Below, piece after piece: positions 17,709 to 23,097 of a stretch of DNA of 23,097 bases. The stretch's first letter is position 1. Each line of letters begins with the position of its first letter. Both the position numbers and the translations under genes were made by a program. This DNA comes from Acidobacteriota bacterium. Lineage in GTDB: Bacteria; Acidobacteriota; Polarisedimenticolia; J045. The notes beneath the pieces are model-generated. The model was given only the letters and a program-made list of their open reading frames with translations, was not told where the DNA came from and made no database searches. The stretch is taken from NCBI GenBank assembly GCA_024276295.1, contig JAJRXN010000527.1, forward strand, positions 1 to 23,097. The letters are read 5' to 3'.

Positions 17709-18596
17709 ATGCAGGACTCGAGAACGGACGGCGCGCGACGCCCAGCGACCCCGGGAATCGTCCCGATCGCCGTGATCGCCGTGCTCGCGGGGGCGCTGCT
17801 GCCCGGATGCGAGCCGCAGGAAACCCGCCCGGTGCAGTACGCGATGCCCTCGATCGTCGAGGCTCCCCCGACCGGGGATCCGGTCCCCGCCGACGAAGGG
17901 CTGCCGGGAACGTGGGAACGGACCGACGCGGTCGAGCCGCCCGGCCGGCTGTTCGTCGTGACGCCCGAAGGCGAGGTATCGGGCGGCGTCCTGCTGGTCC
18001 ACGGTTCGTGGGGCGTCAACGAGGACGTGCGCACCCTGGCGCGGGAGATCGCCTCCCGCGGGCTGGCGGTCGTCGTCCCCGACGTCTACGACGGCCTCGT
18101 GCTCACGACGCGGCTGGCCGAACGGGATGCGCTCGCCGGAGTCGACGGGGAACGCTCGCTGGCCCTGCTCCGCGCGGCGGCCGACCGGCTGCACCGGCTT
18201 CCGGGCCTCGAGCAGGCGCGCCTCGGAGTGCTCGCGCTCGCCTCGGGAGCGGCTTGGGCGATGCGGTTTTCCGAGAACTCCGACGACATCGGCGCGCTGG
18301 TGGCCGACAGCGCCCTGCTGACCGATGACGCGGCGCCGAGCCACGAGGTTCCGTTCGAGACGATGCTCCTCGTCGGCGAGCTGAATCGATCGCTCGGCCC
18401 GGCACGGATCGAGGAGATGCGCAGGGGCTTCGAGTCGACCGGCTCGGCGCTGACCGTCGCGTCGATCCCCGGAGCCGGGACCGACCTGCTCGATCCGAGG
18501 GCGTTCGGCTACAGCGAGACGTCGCGGCCGGAGGCTCTCGAGCGGGCGCTGTCGTTCCTCGAGGAGCGCATCGGCCTCGAGGCGGGCGCGTCCTGA
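17709..18596 (+). CDS. Dienelactone-hydrolase-like lipoprotein lacking the catalytic triad
   Basis: A protein of 295 residues with the ATG at 17709 (a GTG at 17706 is equally possible) after GGAGGAAGG (17692-17700). The signal segment IVPIAVIAVLAGALLPGC ends in a lipobox-like LPGC with Cys34. The fold is recognisable from GGVLLVHGSWGVNEDVR (residues 92-108) followed by GLAVVVPDVYDG, the usual start of the dienelactone hydrolase family. The nucleophile elbow reads LGVLALASGAAWAM, where the expected Cys is Ala178 with Ser179 next to it; the Asp position is Asn226 (GELNRS); the His of the usual GAGH turn is Thr258 (PGAGTDLL). Classical hydrolase activity is therefore unlikely; a binding role, or use of Ser179 in a changed site, is possible. 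The gene follows coaE by about 50 bases and is probably in the same transcript. Confidence 0.75.
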   Translation: MQDSRTDGARRPATPGIVPIAVIAVLAGALLPGCEPQETRPVQYAMPSIVEAPPTGDPVPADEGLPGTWERTDAVEPPGRLFVVTPEGEVSGGVLLVHGSWGVNEDVRTLAREIASRGLAVVVPDVYDGLVLTTRLAERDALAGVDGERSLALLRAAADRLHRLPGLEQARLGVLALASGAAWAMRFSENSDDIGALVADSALLTDDAAPSHEVPFETMLLVGELNRSLGPARIEEMRRGFESTGSALTVASIPGAGTDLLDPRAFGYSETSRPEALERALSFLEERIGLEAGAS

Positions 18597-18620
18597 CGCG
18601 GAGCGGGTGCGGCGGATCGA

Positions 18621-19058
18621 TCAGGGAACGCCGAGGACCAGCAGCGTGCCGTCCTCGAGCCGCAGATTGGCCCACTCCCAGAACCACTGCCCCCCCTGGC
18701 GCACGAGGCGCATCTCGAGCCGGCCGTCCCCGCGCGTTCCATGGACCTCGAGTTCGAACTGGGACCACCCCCGGACGCCGTCGACGTGGACCTCGCCGCG
18801 GGGAAGAAACGCGAAGCGGCGGATCTCGCCGAGGTGCTGCCGGACCACCGGGTCGGTGCGCGCGAGGTTCTTGGCGAGCTGGAGCGGCTCGCTCCAGAGC
18901 AGCGGGAGTGCCCGGGGATCGAAGCGACCCGCGGCCCACATCGCCCCGGCGAAGCCGACGAGGAGCCCCGACGCCGCCAGGGTGGTCAGCATGAGCCGCC
19001 GGAACCGGCCGCGGCCGGACCGGCGGGAGTGCAGCGGCCGTGCGGTGATCTCGGACAT
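18621..19058 (-). CDS. Membrane-anchored Coa1/Tim21-like protein
   Basis: A protein of 145 residues with a basic cytoplasmic N-terminus, one membrane helix at about 22-43 (MLTTLAASGLLVGFAGAM) and an extracytoplasmic domain. The domain begins with a phrase of the form 'A-x-x-D-P-x-V-x-x-x-L-G' (NLARTDPVVRQHLGEI) and continues with strands ending in GGQWFWEWANLRLEDG, the pattern of Coa1/Tim21-type domains found in cytochrome oxidase assembly factors and many bacterial proteins. The exact role in bacteria is unclear; assistance to a respiratory complex is an inference from the family. A GGAGG precedes the ATG, inside a short inverted repeat (19059-19075). It is convergent with the hydrolase-like lipoprotein, 24 bases apart. 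Confidence 0.72.
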   Translation of the reverse strand: MSEITARPLHSRRSGRGRFRRLMLTTLAASGLLVGFAGAMWAAGRFDPRALPLLWSEPLQLAKNLARTDPVVRQHLGEIRRFAFLPRGEVHVDGVRGWSQFELEVHGTRGDGRLEMRLVRQGGQWFWEWANLRLEDGTLLVLGVP

Positions 19059-19078
19059 CGTGCCTCCGGGGCACGGAG

Positions 19079-19084
19079 CTTATA
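19079..19084 (-). promoter_or_regulatory. Candidate -10 element for the Coa1-like gene
   Basis: Minus-strand TATAAG, one of the few AT-rich hexamers nearby, lies about 20 bases upstream of the ATG. If used, transcription would start around 19072 and leave a leader of only about 14 bases. The -35 region is too GC-rich to call. Confidence 0.4.
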
Positions 19085-19117
19085 CGCCCGTCCCCCCGGC
19101 CCGGCACGGCCGTCTGG

Positions 19118-19522
19118 TCAGGAGAAGTGGCTCGGAAGGCGCGCGTGCCCCTCGGGAACCGGCTCGGGATCGCAGCGTCCCGCAAGCCGCGGCCCCCACG
19201 CGGCGACATTCTGCCAGGCGTCGGCGCCGTAGCGGCGGCGGACGTGATCGTCGACCACGGCGAGCGCGGTGAACGCCTCTTCGGCGGTCATTCCCGCGCC
19301 GACCACGGACGACCAGATTTCCCGCGTCAGCGGGCAGTCGGGTGCGATCGACTGCCAGGCGGTCATTGGAAAGGCGCCGAGTCTCCGGCCGAGGTCGCGG
19401 TCCACCCCGTCGACGAGCGCGCCCATCAGCCGCGCGAGGGCCTCGCGCACGACGATCGCGGGCCGGCCGACCAGCCGGGTGAGGTCGTCGAGCAGGTTCT
19501 CGTCGAGAGGCTCGCGAAGCAT
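19118..19522 (-). CDS. Small protein of unknown function
   Basis: A protein of 134 residues, mostly helical in appearance, with no signal peptide, membrane segment or known motif. The start is supported by GGAGG eight bases before the ATG. The N-terminal half (LLDDLTRLVGRPAIVVREAL) looks like a compact helical bundle; the centre contains WQSIAPDCPLTREIW and a helix GMTAEEAFTALAVVDDHVRR; the C-terminus is Pro-rich. Codon use fits the neighbours, with G/C at nearly all third positions, which argues for a real gene. It lies on the same strand as pyrE, 194 bases downstream of it, but the structured spacer between them leaves co-transcription uncertain. I cannot assign a function. Confidence 0.68.
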   Translation of the reverse strand: MLREPLDENLLDDLTRLVGRPAIVVREALARLMGALVDGVDRDLGRRLGAFPMTAWQSIAPDCPLTREIWSSVVGAGMTAEEAFTALAVVDDHVRRRYGADAWQNVAAWGPRLAGRCDPEPVPEGHARLPSHFS

Positions 19523-19578
19523 CGTCTCGTCCTCCGCGCCGGCAGGTCAGCCGTGGATGCGCACCGGACGAGACAGCA

Positions 19579-19609
19579 CGGACCGTGCCAAGCGGAAAGG
19601 CACGGTCCG
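19579..19609. repeat. Perfect 11-bp inverted repeat with 9-base loop
   Basis: CGGACCGTGCC at 19579-19589 is matched exactly in reverse complement by GGCACGGTCCG at 19599-19609, around the loop AAGCGGAAA. It is the longest perfect stem I found in the window outside coding regions. It lies 57 bases upstream of the start of the 134-residue protein gene on the minus strand. Confidence 0.85.
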
Positions 19610-19630
19610 GCAAGGGGTTTCGTGGAGAGC

Positions 19631-19655
19631 CGGACGGGCCGACGGCCCCTGTCCG
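19631..19655. repeat. Second inverted repeat in the pyrE 3' spacer
   Basis: CGGAC-GGGCC at 19631-19640 pairs with GGCCC (19644-19648) and GTCCG (19651-19655), leaving a GAC loop and a two-base CT bulge: ten paired bases in total. The outer CGGAC/GTCCG sequence also occurs in the arms of the neighbouring repeat. Confidence 0.7.
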
Positions 19656-19700
19656 ACCGCGAATCGGCCAAACTGGCGGGCCTTCCCGTCCGACCCGCAC

Positions 19701-19714
19701 GCCCGCCGGCGGGC
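19701..19714. repeat. 14-bp perfect palindrome directly after the pyrE stop
   Basis: GCCCGCCGGCGGGC is its own reverse complement and begins two bases after the pyrE stop codon in the minus direction. It could be the stem of a weak terminator or an mRNA 3'-end structure, but no T-tract follows. Confidence 0.6.
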
Positions 19715-19716
19715 CT

Positions 19717-20268
19717 TCAGAGCAGCTCGCGTGCCGTGAACAGGGTCTCGAGTTCGAGACCGTGCTCGGCGAGCGCCTCCCGGCCGCCCTCCTCTCGGTC
19801 GACCACCGCCAGCACGCCGAGCGGCCGCAGTTCCGCCTCGCGACAGGCCTCCACCGCCGTGATCGCGCTGCCGCCGCTGGTCACCACGTCCTCGACGACG
19901 ACGACCGGACTCCCGGCAGGAGGGGCCCCCTCGATCCGCTGGGCCGTCCCGTGGGTCTTGCGCTCCTTGCGCACGAGAAACGCCGGAATCGGCTCGCCCT
20001 CGAGGTGGGACACGACGGCGACGGCCGTCGCGACCGGGTCGGCCCCGAGCGTCAGGCCGCCGATGCCGCCAGGAGACCAGCCCCGGGCCCGCATCCGCTC
20101 GAGCATCAGCAGCCCGACCAGGTACGCGCCCTCCGGATGGAGGGTCGTCCGGCGGCAGTCCAGGTAGTAGTCCGAGACCCTGCCGGAGGCCAGCACGAAC
20201 CGCCCCCGGCGGATCGACTCCCGCCGGAGGATCGACGCCAGCGCCTCCAAGTGTTCAGAAAGTTTCAC
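19717..20268 (-). CDS. pyrE: Orotate phosphoribosyltransferase
   Basis: A protein of 183 residues that joins orotate and PRPP to form orotidine 5'-phosphate in pyrimidine synthesis. The PRPP-binding motif VVVVEDVVTSGGSA spans residues 122-135; the flexible catalytic loop is RKERKTHG (100-107), with Lys and His residues as in the family; FVLASGRVSDYYLDCR (24-39) is the orotate-side signature. Length is normal for the short bacterial type. The start is a GTG at 20268, six bases after the strong site GGGAGG; the open frame continues upstream, but without family similarity. No other pyr gene is nearby. The first transcribed bases may come from a TATACC-like -10 at 20301-20306. Confidence 0.95.
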   Translation of the reverse strand: MKLSEHLEALASILRRESIRRGRFVLASGRVSDYYLDCRRTTLHPEGAYLVGLLMLERMRARGWSPGGIGGLTLGADPVATAVAVVSHLEGEPIPAFLVRKERKTHGTAQRIEGAPPAGSPVVVVEDVVTSGGSAITAVEACREAELRPLGVLAVVDREEGGREALAEHGLELETLFTARELL

Positions 20269-20501
20269 TCGATCCTCCCTTGGAACCTCGGCCACGATGC
20301 GGTATATCAGACCTGTGAGCAATTGCCCGGGGGGAAATGGTCGGGCCGGCTCGCCACATGGCCCCGGCGTCGTGGTGCGCGAGCGCGAAGAAGGATCTAG
20401 GTTTGGATGGTGACGGGTCGTGCCGAGCGATGCGCCTTGCGACCCCGCAGCGTCCGAGCCCGCAACAGTTGAGGGGCAGGAAGCCTCGAGTGGAGTCACG
20501 C
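20269..20501. other. Divergent regulatory region between pyrE and the exopolysaccharide-export genes
   Basis: These 233 bases contain no convincing gene. Near 20300-20325 is a relatively AT-rich stretch that includes, on the minus strand, TATACC (20306-20301), a plausible -10 for pyrE. On the plus strand TAGGTT at 20398-20403 could serve the 20502 gene. A six-base stem GGGTCG/CGACCC (20415-20420 with 20440-20445) lies in the leader of that gene. I looked for a cyclic-di-GMP riboswitch, common ahead of such genes, and did not find its conserved core. Confidence 0.45.
20301..20306 (-). promoter_or_regulatory. Candidate -10 element for pyrE
   Basis: TATACC on the minus strand lies 33 bases upstream of the GTG start, within the most AT-rich part of the divergent spacer. 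No good -35 match was found at 16-18 bases. Confidence 0.35.
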
Positions 20502-21041
20502 ATGAGTCAGAAAAGGTTCCAGCCGATCACCGCGCTGGTCGTGGCGGCCCTCGTCATCGGGCCCGTGGCGCCGGGATTCGCCGGCCCGGCGGCGTCCGCC
20601 GCGCTCGAGGGCCGGGTGCTCAGCCCGGATCTCTCCCGGCCGATGGCCGATCTCTCCGTCAGCCTGATCCCCGAAGGCGCCAACGAACCCACGACACGAA
20701 CGACGACCGACGCGAAGGGCCGCTTCGGCCTGCAGGGGCTCGCCGCAGGACGCTACATCCTTCTGCTCGAATCGGCCGCCGGCCAGCCGGTCGCAGCGGC
20801 TCCCGTCGAGGCGATCGCCGGCGAGCGGCAGCGCATCACGCTGGCACTTCCGGCGGTCAGCCCCGCCGCCACCGGTGACGAGGGCGGCAAGAGCGGCTTC
20901 GGCCGCTGGATCTCGACGCCGGTCGGCGCCACGATCACGGCGGTGCTGGCCGCGGTCATCGTCGCGGTCGCCGTCGACCAGGCGATCGGGGACGACGACG
21001 AGGAGCAGGATCTCAGCCCGAGCGTTCCCCCGGCAACCTAG
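20502..21041 (+). CDS. Small secreted beta-sandwich protein with C-terminal membrane anchor (carboxypeptidase-regulatory-like)
   Basis: A protein of 179 residues. The ATG at 20502 lies six bases after GGAG and starts a signal peptide (1-33, cleavage near AASA). Residues 34-118 look like one carboxypeptidase-regulatory/CNA-B-type sandwich: LEGRVLSPDLSRPMADLSVS, then TTTDAKGRFGLQGLAAGRYI, the usual 'T-D-x-x-G-x-F-x-x-x-x-L-x-x-G-x-Y' pattern. A Gly/Ser linker leads to a hydrophobic helix at about 139-162 (VGATITAVLAAVIVAVAV), then an acidic tail (DDDEEQD). The location should be the periplasmic face of a membrane, with the tail on the other side. It precedes an outer-membrane beta-barrel and a Wza-like gene, so a role in polysaccharide assembly or export is plausible but unproven. 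A terminator-like hairpin follows the stop. Confidence 0.78.
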   Translation: MSQKRFQPITALVVAALVIGPVAPGFAGPAASAALEGRVLSPDLSRPMADLSVSLIPEGANEPTTRTTTDAKGRFGLQGLAAGRYILLLESAAGQPVAAAPVEAIAGERQRITLALPAVSPAATGDEGGKSGFGRWISTPVGATITAVLAAVIVAVAVDQAIGDDDEEQDLSPSVPPAT

Positions 21042-21074
21042 CCGGTTTTCCCGGGGCCCGTTCCCTTCCGGCGG

Positions 21075-21098
21075 CAGGCGGTCCTGGCGGGCCGCCTG
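21075..21098 (+). terminator. Terminator-like hairpin after the small secreted protein gene
   Basis: CAGGCGG (21075-21081) pairs with CCGCCTG (21092-21098); three more pairs, including one G-T wobble, extend the stem inward to ten pairs around a TGGC loop. It lies 33 bases after the stop. Only two T follow, so termination may be weak or Rho-dependent. Confidence 0.45.
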
Positions 21099-21218
21099 TT
21101 CCGCGTCGTGGCGCCGTGTCCGGAGCCCGGCGCGACCGATCCCGGGGCCGGCCCCTCATGCGGAGTCGCCGCGGCGCGCGCCGTCGCCGGGCGCCGGGAT
21201 TTCGCGTCCGATCCGGGC

Positions 21219-21224
21219 TAGACT
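21219..21224 (+). promoter_or_regulatory. Candidate -10 element for the beta-barrel gene
   Basis: TAGACT in the context CGGGCTAGACTC lies 40 bases before the ATG at 21265, after a terminator-like hairpin, which fits an independent promoter. Nearly the same context occurs before uvrA, and the same hexamer before the 15381 gene. Confidence 0.4.
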
Positions 21225-21238
21225 CTGCCGGCTTCGGC

Positions 21239-21256
21239 CTCAGGCCGGGGCCTGAG
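21239..21256 (+). promoter_or_regulatory. Inverted repeat overlapping the ribosome binding site of the beta-barrel gene
   Basis: CTCAGGCC (21239-21246) and GGCCTGAG (21249-21256) form a perfect palindromic arm pair around GG; as RNA this gives a seven-base stem with a CGGG loop. The 3' arm ends in GAG, the first bases of the GAGAGG ribosome binding site (21254-21259), five bases before the ATG. Folding could limit ribosome access. Confidence 0.5.
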
Positions 21257-21264
21257 AGGTTCGG

Positions 21265-22590
21265 ATGGAGTCCCTGACCGGCGCGGCCCGGCGCGCCGCC
21301 GTCGGATGTCTGCTGCTGCTGGCCGGCTCGGTGGCGATCGCCCAGACGCCCACCCGCGATCGTCCGTTCCCGGAGATCGACGGTGCGCGGAGCTGGGGTC
21401 CGTTTCTGGTCGATCTGGACTTCCTGATCGAGAACATCGGCTTCGACAACAACGTGTTCCTGACACCGCCGGACGATCCGAACCGGGTCGGCGCCTGGAC
21501 CGTCAAGCTCGGCGGCGAGGTCCGGGCCCAGAGCCACTTCGGTCGCCGGGTCGTCCTGACGCTGCACGACAAGCTGCTGCGCGAGATGTTCTTCGGCGTC
21601 GACGGCATCGACGCCAACAACAACGAGTTCGAGAGCCGGCTCGATGTGATGCTCGGCCCGGTCCTGTTGTCCACCGAGGGCTCATGGTCGACCACGAGAC
21701 AGCGGCCACTGAGCGAACTCGACCAGCGGCTGCGCGTCCGCCAGACCGAGATCGGCGAGACCGCCTACCTGTTCCTCGGCGGCAAGACCGACCTGGTCGC
21801 CTCGGCGAAGCTGGCCACCCTGCGCTACTCCGACCCGGACCTCGACGCGCGCTATTTCATCGACCCCGATGGCGACGGCACGACGCTCGGCGGGCCGAAC
21901 GGGGTCGACATCGGCACGGCTTACAACTACGACCGCACCGAGCTGGCCGGCGAGCTGGGCTGGCGCCCCCGCGGACGGACCCGGCTGTTCGTGCGCTACC
22001 AGACCCGGGACTACGACTTCCTCGCCGACGAGGCCCAACGCGACTCGCGCGACCGCCGGGTGACCGTCGGCTTCGAGTTCAGGCCCCAGGCCTCGATCTC
22101 CGGGCGGATCGCGTTCGGCAGGGCGCGGCTCGAGAACACCGACCCGACACTGTCGAACAAGCCCACGCCGTTCGACGGGACGGTCGCGCTCGGCAGGGTG
22201 ACCCTCCTCCCGACGGGCCGCATCCGGATCACGCTGCGCGGGGAACGCGACGTGCGATTCTCGACCTTCGAGCGCAACCTGTACTACGAACTCGAACGCC
22301 GCGCGATCGATGTGGAGTGGTTCATCGGACGCTGGCTCGGTCTCCAGGCAGGCATCGGGCGGCGCGATCTCGTGTGGCCCGAGCCGACGACGATCACCCG
22401 CGACGCCAACGGCAACGTCGGTTTTCTGCGCGAGGACCGGATCGACGACGTGTACGGGGGCTTTCTGGTCCAGCTCCGCTCCGGCTTCCTGTTCGGCCTG
22501 CGCGTCGGACGGAGGACGCGCACGTCGAACGTGCCGTTTGCCGACGACGAACAGACCTATGTTTCGACAACCGGCTCGTTCCGGTTCTGA
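21265..22590 (+). CDS. Outer-membrane beta-barrel protein, probably of an exopolysaccharide export locus
   Basis: A protein of 441 residues with a signal peptide (1-26, ending SVAIAQ). The mature part consists of alternating amphipathic strands separated by charged turns, for example RTRLFVRYQTRDYDFLAD, RVTVGFEFRPQ and RIRITLRGERDVRFS, and ends in GSFRF: a terminal aromatic residue as recognised by the BAM insertion machinery. An N-terminal FIENIGFDNNVF-like block (residues 53-65 region) is typical of BBP2-type barrels found beside capsule or exosortase-linked polysaccharide genes. It probably acts as a pore or assembly factor in the outer membrane. It has its own candidate promoter and a leader hairpin. 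The next gene is a Wza-type protein 25 bases downstream, so the two are very likely co-transcribed. Confidence 0.82.
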   Translation: MESLTGAARRAAVGCLLLLAGSVAIAQTPTRDRPFPEIDGARSWGPFLVDLDFLIENIGFDNNVFLTPPDDPNRVGAWTVKLGGEVRAQSHFGRRVVLTLHDKLLREMFFGVDGIDANNNEFESRLDVMLGPVLLSTEGSWSTTRQRPLSELDQRLRVRQTEIGETAYLFLGGKTDLVASAKLATLRYSDPDLDARYFIDPDGDGTTLGGPNGVDIGTAYNYDRTELAGELGWRPRGRTRLFVRYQTRDYDFLADEAQRDSRDRRVTVGFEFRPQASISGRIAFGRARLENTDPTLSNKPTPFDGTVALGRVTLLPTGRIRITLRGERDVRFSTFERNLYYELERRAIDVEWFIGRWLGLQAGIGRRDLVWPEPTTITRDANGNVGFLREDRIDDVYGGFLVQLRSGFLFGLRVGRRTRTSNVPFADDEQTYVSTTGSFRF

Positions 22591-22615
22591 GCCCACGAAG
22601 AAGAGGTAGACCGCC

Positions 22616-23097
22616 ATGAACCGACCGCTTCCCCGCCTGCTCGCCGTGCTGCTGCTCGCCGCGTGCCTGCTTCCCGCATTCGGCCAGGACGCGGCCGCGC
22701 CGGCCCCGGACCCGCCGCACGGCTCCGGCCGGGCCTTTCTCGACAACCCCCAGCCGGCCGGGATGGTGATCGGCCCGCAGGATCTGCTCGAGATCCGGGT
22801 CTTCGGCATGCCGGAACTGACCATGGAAAAACGGGTCGATCCCGACGGCACGATCTCGCTTCCGCTGGTCGGGGCCGTCGGCGTCGGCGGGCTGACCTCC
22901 AAGCAGTCCGAGGAACTGATCGCCACGCTGCTCAAGGCCAAGGACCTCGTGCTCGACCCGCAGGTGACGGTCGTCATCAAGGAGTACGTCAGCCGTCGCG
23001 TCAGCGTGATCGGCGCCGTCTCGAAGCCCGGGATCTACGAGATGCTCGGCCAGCGCACGCTGCTCGACATGATCGGCGAGGCCGGGGGGCTCAACGA
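22616..23097 (+). CDS. Polysaccharide biosynthesis/export protein, Wza-type (3' end outside window)
   Basis: The first 160 codons are visible. The ATG at 22616 follows AAGAGG (22601-22606). The N-terminus MNRPLPRLLAVLLLAAC gives a lipobox-like LAAC with Cys17, but the hydrophobic stretch continues to LLPAFGQ, where signal peptidase I could cut instead; Wza itself is a lipoprotein. Next comes the Poly_export domain, beginning MVIGPQDLLEIRVFGMPEL (about 49-67), with RVDPDGTISLPLVGAV and DPQVTVVIKEYVSRRVSVIG. The first SLBB-type repeat starts at GAVSKPGIYEMLGQRTLLDM and includes IGEAGGLN. The protein should form the periplasmic and outer-membrane export channel for an extracellular polysaccharide. 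Chain-length, glycosyltransferase and polymerase genes would be expected beyond the window. Confidence 0.93.
   Translation, partial: MNRPLPRLLAVLLLAACLLPAFGQDAAAPAPDPPHGSGRAFLDNPQPAGMVIGPQDLLEIRVFGMPELTMEKRVDPDGTISLPLVGAVGVGGLTSKQSEELIATLLKAKDLVLDPQVTVVIKEYVSRRVSVIGAVSKPGIYEMLGQRTLLDMIGEAGGLN

Larger units (their letters stand above)
19523..19716 (-). other. Structured spacer between pyrE and the 134-residue protein gene
   Basis: These 194 bases hold no convincing reading frame. They contain three inverted repeats (listed separately) and the GGAGG of the downstream gene. None of the hairpins is followed by a run of T on either strand, so canonical intrinsic terminators are not evident. The spacer could be a structured leader, an RNA-processing site, a small RNA or a dispersed palindromic repeat. 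Confidence 0.5.

Noticed and set aside
18587..18600. CGCGTCCTGACGCG hairpin as terminator of the hydrolase-like lipoprotein gene
   Set aside because: The stem is only five or six bases, includes the stop codon and lacks a following T-tract; in GC-rich DNA this is expected by chance.
19570..19660. tRNA gene or insertion-sequence end in the pyrE spacer
   Set aside because: There is no T-loop GTTCRA sequence, no acceptor stem of proper length, no transposase and no target duplication; only simple hairpins are seen.
20337..20501. Cyclic-di-GMP (GEMM) riboswitch ahead of the polysaccharide-export genes
   Set aside because: The conserved core and GAAA tetraloop/receptor sequence were looked for and not seen; only a short GGGTCG/CGACCC stem is present.

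Overview
The window is a G+C-rich stretch (about 70% by eye) from a diderm bacterium. Several proteins carry Sec or lipoprotein signals, one is an outer-membrane beta-barrel, and the last gene is a polysaccharide-export protein. A Coa1-like protein hints at aerobic respiration. Large periplasmic TPR/DUF3857/transglutaminase proteins at this base composition would fit Acidobacteriota or a neighbouring high-GC phylum, but no phylogenetic marker here lets me prove that. No tRNA, rRNA, CRISPR, transposase or phage gene is seen.

Left part, bases 1-4953, plus strand: the end of an integral membrane protein (perhaps an ABC-2-type permease), an unknown secreted protein, gatC, gatA, and a secreted N-acetylmuramoyl-L-alanine amidase with LysM-like repeats. 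Most neighbours overlap by 4 bases (ATGA or GTGA), so they are probably co-transcribed and translationally coupled. Bases 5036-12441 hold two very large secreted paralogues in tandem. Both contain a beta-sandwich, TPRs, a DUF3857-like domain and a transglutaminase-like domain. The first keeps a complete Cys-His-Asp triad; the second has lost Cys and His, so the pair looks like an enzyme plus a pseudoenzyme.

Middle part: uvrA lies on the minus strand (12336-15233). Its 3' end overlaps the second TPR gene convergently by 106 bases. A divergent promoter region separates uvrA from a plus-strand run of an unknown lipoprotein, folD, coaE and a lipoprotein with a dienelactone-hydrolase-like fold in which all three catalytic positions are substituted.

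Right part: three minus-strand genes follow, a Coa1-like membrane protein, an unknown 134-residue protein and pyrE. A 194-base spacer with three inverted repeats lies between the last two. Divergent from pyrE is the start of what looks like an exopolysaccharide export locus: a small secreted beta-sandwich protein with a C-terminal membrane anchor, an outer-membrane beta-barrel and a Wza-type export protein cut by the window end.

Most of the content is housekeeping (gatCA, uvrA, folD, coaE, pyrE) mixed with envelope proteins. The least conventional items are the tandem transglutaminase-like pair, the triad-less hydrolase lipoprotein, the uvrA tail overlap and the structured spacer after pyrE. 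No complete novel system is evident.
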